The notes below the pieces were generated by a model. The model was not told where the DNA came from. It worked only from the letters and a program-made list of their open reading frames with translations, and did not search any database. Made by a program: the position numbers and the translations under genes. A stretch of DNA of 10,951 nt from Methanosarcinales archaeon (GTDB taxonomy: Archaea; Halobacteriota; Methanosarcinia; Methanosarcinales; Methanogasteraceae): assembly GCA_030605805.1 (NCBI GenBank), contig JAUWHQ010000229.1, positions 1 to 10,951 on the forward strand, given 5' to 3'. This document shows positions 7,559 through 10,951 of this stretch, in pieces (within the stretch, counting starts at the first letter, position 1; each line of letters starts with the position of its first letter).

Positions 7559-7597
7559 GATGCTCTGATCGGCACATGCTCAATACGATGTGGAGTC

Positions 7598-7608
7598 TTT
7601 AAATATAA
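7598..7608 (+). promoter_or_regulatory. TATA-like box, first of three
   Basis: TTTAAATATAA stands 40 bases after the stop of the small gene at 7190-7558. A transcript from it would start near 7633 and run through the whole non-coding stretch. No reading frame follows at once, so it could drive a long leader or a small RNA. Confidence 0.4.
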
Positions 7609-7698
7609 CCACCGTTACAGATAACTCTATATGTGTTCGGTTAAGCAGTCCAGCCCTCCATCAGCCGTTCTCGTTTGATATTCGAATTGCATCTTTGA

Positions 7699-7710
7699 TT
7701 AAAATATATA
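7699..7710 (+). promoter_or_regulatory. TATA-like box, second of three
   Basis: TTAAAATATATA would place a start near 7735, just ahead of the hairpin at 7744-7766. The sequence is nearly symmetric in composition and could also serve the minus strand, though no minus-strand gene is seen. Confidence 0.4.
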
Positions 7711-7743
7711 CCGTACAATGTTAACATATCCAGATGTATCCCC

Positions 7744-7766
7744 GGCGAGTATGTTTCTCTCTCGCC
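7744..7766 (+). repeat. Hairpin (GGCGAG / CTCGCC)
   Basis: GGCGAG at 7744-7749 pairs with CTCGCC at 7761-7766 around an 11-base loop. It is followed by a weaker TGCC/GGCA stem at 7771-7785. It is not followed by a T-run, so it is not an obvious terminator; it would be part of any transcript starting from the TATA-like box at 7699. Confidence 0.4.
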
Positions 7767-7799
7767 AAAGTGCCACGAGTGGGCAAGGCTGGGCGGCAG

Positions 7800-7810
7800 T
7801 AAAATATAAG
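7800..7810 (+). promoter_or_regulatory. TATA-like box, third; likely promoter of the membrane-protein unit
   Basis: TAAAATATAAG would start transcription near 7832, six or so bases before the first of three inverted repeats and about 75 bases before the Shine-Dalgarno at 7901. It is the box closest to the downstream genes. Confidence 0.5.
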
Positions 7811-7837
7811 CACACGGATGCGGATTCATACATACGT

Positions 7838-7852
7838 AAACAACGGTTGTTT
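7838..7852 (+). repeat. Perfect 7-bp inverted repeat, operator-like
   Basis: AAACAAC and GTTGTTT flank a single G. Placed just after the predicted start site, it could be a repressor site on DNA. As RNA the one-base spacer would force some stem pairs to open, so a DNA operator is the likelier reading. Confidence 0.45.
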
Positions 7853-7862
7853 GCGAGAACCC

Positions 7863-7874
7863 CCGGATATCCGG
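7863..7874 (+). repeat. 12-bp perfect palindrome
   Basis: CCGGATATCCGG is fully self-complementary with no spacer, which suits a dimeric DNA-binding protein better than an RNA hairpin. It lies 11 bases after the preceding inverted repeat. Confidence 0.4.
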
Positions 7875-7879
7875 AAGAG

Positions 7880-7893
7880 GTGGTGAAAACCAC
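7880..7893 (+). repeat. GAAA-tetraloop hairpin in the leader
   Basis: GTGGT and ACCAC flank GAAA, giving a five-base-pair stem closed by a GNRA tetraloop, a stable and common RNA motif. It ends eight bases before the AGGAGG, close enough to affect ribosome access. Confidence 0.5.
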
Positions 7894-7900
7894 GATAATC

Positions 7901-7906
7901 AGGAGG
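7901..7906 (+). promoter_or_regulatory. Strong Shine-Dalgarno of a small ORF
   Basis: AGGAGG is among the best matches to the archaeal Shine-Dalgarno in this window. Possible starts in one frame are ATG 7909 (two-base spacing), GTG 7912 (five) and ATG 7918 (eleven). The membrane protein's own GGTG at 7990 is separate, so this site appears to serve the short frame. Confidence 0.55.
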
Positions 7907-7908
7907 CA

Positions 7909-7986
7909 ATGGTGACCATGGCAAAAGAGAAGCTGCCGAAAGAGTCGATGTTGCATGAGGCAACTTCTGATGGAAGTGCCCCCTAA
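7909..7986 (+). CDS. Possible small protein or leader peptide (22-25 residues)
   Basis: A short frame opens behind AGGAGG and ends with TAA at 7984-7986, thirteen bases before the membrane protein start. From ATG 7918 the peptide begins MAKEKLPKESMLHE and ends in DGSAP; ATG 7909 or GTG 7912 would add two or three residues. It is hydrophilic, lysine- and glutamate-rich, with no membrane segment. It could be a genuine small protein, a leader peptide coupling translation to the next gene, or a chance frame. The strong ribosome binding site and tight spacing favour translation. No family is recognised. Confidence 0.45.
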   Translation: MVTMAKEKLPKESMLHEATSDGSAP

Positions 7987-7989
7987 AAA

Positions 7990-7993
7990 GGTG
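7990..7993 (+). promoter_or_regulatory. Shine-Dalgarno that sets the membrane protein start
   Basis: GGTG, six bases ahead of ATG 8000, supports that start over the upstream in-frame ATG at 7955, which lies inside the small ORF and has no ribosome binding site. Confidence 0.55.
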
Positions 7994-7999
7994 TTTATA

Positions 8000-8887
8000 A
8001 TGTACATATTCACAGACAAGGTTTCGGAACTCAGCAACCTATTCAGGAAATTTAACATATATTATGCGTTGCTCGACTCGATCCTGACCTTCATGGCAGC
8101 ATACACCGCCATCATCTTCACTGGCATCCATACCGTCTGCGCAGACATGATCCGGGTCGATATCATCACGTTTTCGGATATCGGCGCAGAGATCACGGTG
8201 CCCGCGCTGTGCGCACTCCTGTCCGCTCTTCTGATCACCATCGCAGTCTCGACCTTGAACGTTCTGCGGGCACGCAGGCGGGGTGCGGACGTGTATGCAA
8301 CGATCGGAACCGCGTATCCGGAACTGGATGAGCCTTTGAAGACGGCGCATGACAATTCAGGGGTGGAAAATGTTGTGATGGCGGATCTGGCAGACAGCGT
8401 TGCGAAAAAGATGGACGATGTCGAGTATTCGTCGTTTCTGGACCAGAAACGGATGACCGGCAGGGTTATAGCGATCATTGTGCTGGCACTTGCCATCATA
8501 TCGCTTGCGGTTGCGAATTTTTCGGTGGTAGGCTCGGTTGGAGAGGTGCGATTGCCGGTTATTGGCACGATAGGGGGTGCTGGTGATGCTGCCGGCGTAG
8601 GCGGGGGTGCCGAGACGATGGATGTCGGTGAGGCTGGCAGCGGGGGAGATATCTACGGGGACCCCACGGTTGCGTCCATTGAGGGCACAAATCTCGATCT
8701 TACGATGTACACCGGCGTTGGATCTGAGTTTTCGATCCGGGAGACGGGTGACGTGCAGGAGCAGGAATTTGAGACGTCGTCGCCGTTTCCAGTGGATCCG
8801 GTCGCTGCCGGGGCGCCTGAGCCGGAACGAATCAGCGATGCCGATCTGGTCGGAAGATACTTTGAAGAACTCGCGACGACAGAGTAG
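8000..8887 (+). CDS. Three-helix membrane protein of unknown function with acidic, glycine-rich C-terminus
   Basis: The protein is 295 residues from ATG 8000. Membrane segments are predicted at about 23-46, 64-89 and 155-177. LRARRR after the second segment and QKR before the third place the 90-154 loop in the cytoplasm, so the N-terminus is inside and the last 118 residues outside. The cytoplasmic loop holds VYATIGTAYPELDEPLKTAHDN and then ENVVMADLADSVAKKMDDVEYSSFL, a helical region that reminds me of uncharacterised haloarchaeal and methanogen membrane proteins with 'YPEL..L.TA.DN' segments. The tail is rich in Gly, Asp, Glu and Ala with few basic residues, typical of exposed archaeal surface regions. 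It ends 14 bases before the reductase gene and begins just behind the small ORF, so the three probably form one transcript. No enzymatic motif is seen. Confidence 0.8.
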   Translation: MYIFTDKVSELSNLFRKFNIYYALLDSILTFMAAYTAIIFTGIHTVCADMIRVDIITFSDIGAEITVPALCALLSALLITIAVSTLNVLRARRRGADVYATIGTAYPELDEPLKTAHDNSGVENVVMADLADSVAKKMDDVEYSSFLDQKRMTGRVIAIIVLALAIISLAVANFSVVGSVGEVRLPVIGTIGGAGDAAGVGGGAETMDVGEAGSGGDIYGDPTVASIEGTNLDLTMYTGVGSEFSIRETGDVQEQEFETSSPFPVDPVAAGAPEPERISDADLVGRYFEELATTE

Positions 8888-8901
8888 GCGAGAGATGAGA
8901 G

Positions 8902-10074
8902 ATGTATGATGTGATCATTGCCGGAGGCGGTCCTGCAGGCTCGATTGCCGCAAAAAGGGCTGCGAAGAATGGGCTTTCTGTGCTGGTGCTTGAAAAGGAG
9001 GCGTATCCAAGAGACAAGACCTGTGGTGGCGGTGTTTCACAGAAGGCACTGGACGTGATCGGAGGGATCGATAAGGGGCTGATCGAGCGCGAGATATTCG
9101 GTGCAAGGATCTTCCTGCCCGATTACCAGAACTTCACAGGCAGGATAGGTAGCCGCGTCGCGGTAACAACGATGCGAAGAAACCTTGACCACTGGCTCAT
9201 CAACAGAGCAGAAGATTCTGGAGCCATGGTTCACGATAACGAGCCAGTAAAAGATATCAAGTTCAGCAAGGACTGTGTGGAAGTGGCAACGCCAAAAGAT
9301 AGATACCAGTCAAGGATGATTGTAGGGTCAGACGGCGTAAACAGCACGGTAGCAAGAAAATCGGGCATAAGAACGCGCTGGGGCTCTAATATTGGTTTGT
9401 GTCTGGAAACCGAGGTCGAACTCGGGGAGACGCTGGTTGAGGAGTGCGTTGAGACAGATATCGGCGAGTTCTATTTCCGTGGACCGTGGAGTTACGGGTG
9501 GGTGTTTCCGAAGCGTGACCGGCTTTCTATAGGCATTGGCGGGCCTATCCCGCAAATGCACAAGCCAATGGACATATTCATGAGTTTCGTCGGGGATGTC
9601 TCGCTTCAGAAGAAGATCGACCTCGAGGAGAGGATAACCCGGATCAACAGTCACCTGATCCCTCTTGGCGGCGTTAGCAGGAGAATCCACGGTGAGCGCG
9701 TGATACTGGCGGGTGACGCTGCCGGGTTTGTTGATCCCTTCCTTGGCGAGGGCTTGTATTACGCCGTGAAGAGCGGCGAGATAGCAGCAGATGTCGCGGC
9801 TCTTGCTGTGGAGAACGACGACTTCTCCAAGAAGTTTCTGGCTGGATACGCGGCAAGATGCGAAAACGCGTTTGGTTCTGATCTTAAATCCGCACGGAGG
9901 TTTGCAAAGTTCGCTTATGGAAATCTCAATCTGTTTTTGAATATCCTGCGGGGTGACCAGCGACTGTTTCTCGAATATCTGAAGGTGATGCGGGGGGACA
10001 GGAGTTATGCCGGTTTTAACAGGTGGTGTGCCATGAGATCTCCGGTGACGTTCTTGAAATTGGTCTCTGGTTAG
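8902..10074 (+). CDS. Geranylgeranyl reductase family FAD-dependent oxidoreductase
   Basis: This 390-residue flavoprotein should reduce double bonds in an isoprenoid chain. The N-terminal FAD site GGGPAGS (8-14) is followed by the ribose-binding acid E31. RDKTCGGGVS (37-46) holds the conserved cysteine C41. YGWVFP (198-203) followed by GIG matches the YxWxFPx7GxG motif that shapes the lipid cavity, and GDAAGFVDPFLGEG (271-284) is the second FAD motif. In archaea relatives saturate the geranylgeranyl chains of ether lipids, but several paralogues per genome are usual. The P-R-D-K-x-C-G-G-G form recalls the ChlP/BchP-like branch more than the core digeranylgeranylglycerophospholipid reductases, so quinone, methanophenazine or polyprenol tails are alternatives. 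The start ATG lies 14 bases after the membrane protein stop with a weak GAG-rich ribosome binding site. Confidence 0.9.
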   Translation: MYDVIIAGGGPAGSIAAKRAAKNGLSVLVLEKEAYPRDKTCGGGVSQKALDVIGGIDKGLIEREIFGARIFLPDYQNFTGRIGSRVAVTTMRRNLDHWLINRAEDSGAMVHDNEPVKDIKFSKDCVEVATPKDRYQSRMIVGSDGVNSTVARKSGIRTRWGSNIGLCLETEVELGETLVEECVETDIGEFYFRGPWSYGWVFPKRDRLSIGIGGPIPQMHKPMDIFMSFVGDVSLQKKIDLEERITRINSHLIPLGGVSRRIHGERVILAGDAAGFVDPFLGEGLYYAVKSGEIAADVAALAVENDDFSKKFLAGYAARCENAFGSDLKSARRFAKFAYGNLNLFLNILRGDQRLFLEYLKVMRGDRSYAGFNRWCAMRSPVTFLKLVSG

Positions 10075-10102
10075 GTATCAGGCGCGCCCCTGATCGCGAT
10101 AC

Positions 10103-10112
10103 TTTTTTTTAT
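10103..10112 (+). promoter_or_regulatory. T-tract: possible terminator of the reductase gene and/or promoter element
   Basis: Eight T followed by AT lie 29 bases after the reductase stop. Archaeal RNA polymerase stops at T-runs without needing a hairpin, so it may end that transcript. It is also about 20-30 bases before the ribosome binding site at 10133, where a TATA box for the next gene would be expected, but the match is poor. Confidence 0.4.
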
Positions 10113-10132
10113 CCCGCGCCAATACACATTAC

Positions 10133-10137
10133 GGAGG
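10133..10137 (+). promoter_or_regulatory. Shine-Dalgarno GGAGG pointing to an ATC start
   Basis: GGAGG is seven bases ahead of ATC at 10145, the ideal spacing for a start codon. No ATG or GTG exists in this frame between the upstream stop at 10091 and TTG 10190, which would be 52 bases away. Confidence 0.55.
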
Positions 10138-10144
10138 CACTCCA

Positions 10145-10912
10145 ATCAAGCAGATTGCACTGGTCACATGGGATTTCTCGCTGCACCAGTTGATCATCCC
10201 TGAGATGCGGTCGAGGAATATTACAATCGCGACGTTCGAGGTCGGCAAACCGATACCGCCGTACGTTGGCGTGGTGATCACCACTGAGCCTGAAGCTGAT
10301 GCGATCGGGTTTGATCGTGACCATATCGTCATCGCGGACTCTGCAGAGCGGGCTGACATGATTGCGGACCGTGCAATGTTAAAGCTGCTTGATATCAGGG
10401 ATGTGGATATCATAATAGGGATCGATCCGGGCGAGTACACGGGCGTTGCGGCGGTCGCCGGAGATGCCGTGCTTTCCACCCACCGCGTCCCTGCAGCGGA
10501 GGTCTATCAGACGGTCGATCAAATCATAAAATCAATACATGCAAGGAGCGTTAACATTCGGATCGGGCACGGCGCACGTCTGATCAGGACTCAGCTGATC
10601 AATTCGCTGCTAAAACTCGGTATGCGCATGGAACTGGTGGATGAGACCGGAACTACGCCAACCAGCGGCAGGGATCTTGATATACGTGCTGCGATCAAGA
10701 TTGCGCGTCTCAAAGGGGTTTTGGTCGGGCAACAGTCCATAACTCCAACGAGCGGTGAGATTCGATTGATCCAGGACCACAGCAGGGAGCAAAGTGGGGG
10801 CGAACTCACGATTTCACGAGTCCTTGCAGAAGGTGTTGCTACCGGGAAGTTGAGCCTCAAGGACGCAATTTCAATACAGAAGAATACAGAAGAGATGAAC
10901 ACCGAATGTTGA
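10145..10912 (+). CDS. RNase H/RuvC-like fold protein of unknown function, apparent ATC start
   Basis: Numbered from ATC 10145, the protein has 255 residues. The N-terminal 85 residues look like a small alpha/beta domain (KQIALVTWDFSLHQLIIP, then VGVVITTEPEADAI). The rest resembles the RNase H-like fold of RuvC and YqgF: IIGIDPGEYTGVAAV with D94, IRIGHGARLIRTQLINSLL, ELVDETGTT with D166 and E167 (compare the DERLTT of YqgF), and DLDIRAAIKIA with D177 and D179. These acids fit a metal-dependent nuclease site, but activity is inferred. The frame has no ATG or GTG before TTG 10190, yet coding-like sequence continues upstream to 10145, seven bases after GGAGG. The start is therefore ATC, an ATG misread or mutated to ATC, or less likely CTG 10160 or TTG 10190. 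Starting at TTG removes what looks like the first beta strand. Confidence 0.75.
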   Translation: MKQIALVTWDFSLHQLIIPEMRSRNITIATFEVGKPIPPYVGVVITTEPEADAIGFDRDHIVIADSAERADMIADRAMLKLLDIRDVDIIIGIDPGEYTGVAAVAGDAVLSTHRVPAAEVYQTVDQIIKSIHARSVNIRIGHGARLIRTQLINSLLKLGMRMELVDETGTTPTSGRDLDIRAAIKIARLKGVLVGQQSITPTSGEIRLIQDHSREQSGGELTISRVLAEGVATGKLSLKDAISIQKNTEEMNTEC

Positions 10913-10934
10913 CGAATACCTCTCTCCGACAAAC

Positions 10935-10946
10935 CTTTATACTAAT
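10935..10946 (+). promoter_or_regulatory. TATA box of a gene beyond the window
   Basis: CTTTATACTAAT lies 22 bases after the stop of the RNase H-like gene and shares its core TTTATACTA with the archaellin promoter at 1508-1519. The gene it serves would begin outside the window. Confidence 0.5.
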
Positions 10947-10951
10947 CAATA

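Larger units (their letters stand above)
7559..7908 (+). other. 350-base non-coding region with promoters and structured leader
   Basis: No convincing protein gene lies here; the one longer frame (7718-7915) lacks a ribosome binding site and runs into the Shine-Dalgarno of the next unit. The stretch is more AT-rich than its surroundings. It holds three AT-rich TATA-like boxes (near 7598, 7699 and 7800), a hairpin (7744-7766), a weaker one (7771-7785) and three perfect inverted repeats between 7838 and 7893. I looked for tRNA, C/D-box and known riboswitch patterns on both strands and found none that hold. Confidence 0.6.

Noticed and set aside
7620..7700. Possible tRNA or C/D-box RNA around the TTCGAAT motif
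   Set aside because: The flanking bases do not form a T-arm, and no acceptor or anticodon stem is found on either strand; proper C and D boxes are absent.
7718..7915. 65-residue frame in the non-coding stretch
   Set aside because: It has no ribosome binding site, runs through the TATA-like box and inverted repeats, and ends inside the start region of the next unit.
7955..7999. Upstream ATG start for the membrane protein adding 15 residues
   Set aside because: It lies inside the small ORF without a ribosome binding site, while GGTG sits six bases before ATG 8000.
7699..8058. Minus-strand frame across the leader and membrane protein start
   Set aside because: It opposes the membrane protein and the promoter boxes, and its sequence shows no recognisable domain.
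1..10951. High frequency of GATC across the window
   Set aside because: It is explained by heavy use of GAT and ATC codons next to each other and by CGATCGG-type Ile/Asp/Gly stretches; no clustering that suggests an origin was seen.

Overview
The window is archaeal chromosome. This rests on a euryarchaeal family-B DNA polymerase, uL16/L10e, an aIF2-beta with a C-terminal TRAM domain, a long FKBP-type isomerase, an archaellin with a class III signal peptide, and a geranylgeranyl-reductase-family flavoprotein. TATA-like boxes sit about 25-50 bases ahead of several genes and Shine-Dalgarno sequences are GGAGG/GGTG-like. The archaellin N-terminus and the polymerase and aIF2-beta architectures most resemble the Methanosarcinales and their relatives (methanogens or ANME/alkane-oxidising lineages). 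That placement is inference; no 16S rRNA or methanogenesis gene is present. All confident genes lie on the + strand.

Layout. (1) 1-1505: the tail of an FKBP-type prolyl isomerase overlaps, by ATGA, a sugar-phosphate nucleotidyltransferase with a left-handed beta-helix C-terminus. (2) 1508-3306: a TATA box, an archaellin standing apart from any visible archaellum operon, and six bases later a class IIA HAD phosphatase. (3) 3332-5971: a complete DNA polymerase B with all exonuclease and polymerase motifs and a PIP-box-like C-terminus. (4) 5999-7558: a TATA box and a translation operon, L10e, aIF2-beta (ATGA overlap) and a small uncharacterised protein that may be a winged helix. (5) 7559-7908: a 350-base non-coding stretch with three AT-rich TATA-like boxes, several hairpins and three consecutive perfect inverted repeats leading to a strong Shine-Dalgarno. 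(6) 7909-10074: a possible 22-25-residue peptide, a three-helix membrane protein of unknown function and a geranylgeranyl-reductase-family oxidoreductase, tightly spaced. (7) 10075-10951: a T-tract, an RNase H/RuvC-like protein whose best-placed start codon reads ATC, and a promoter for a gene beyond the window.

Most of the window is housekeeping: replication, translation, lipid and glycan metabolism. The unusual parts are the archaellin, with a roughly 100-residue insert carrying five of its six N-glycosylation sequons; the structured leader, small ORF and membrane protein unit; and the RNase H-like gene with its apparent non-canonical start. No CRISPR array, transposon, tRNA or rRNA was seen.
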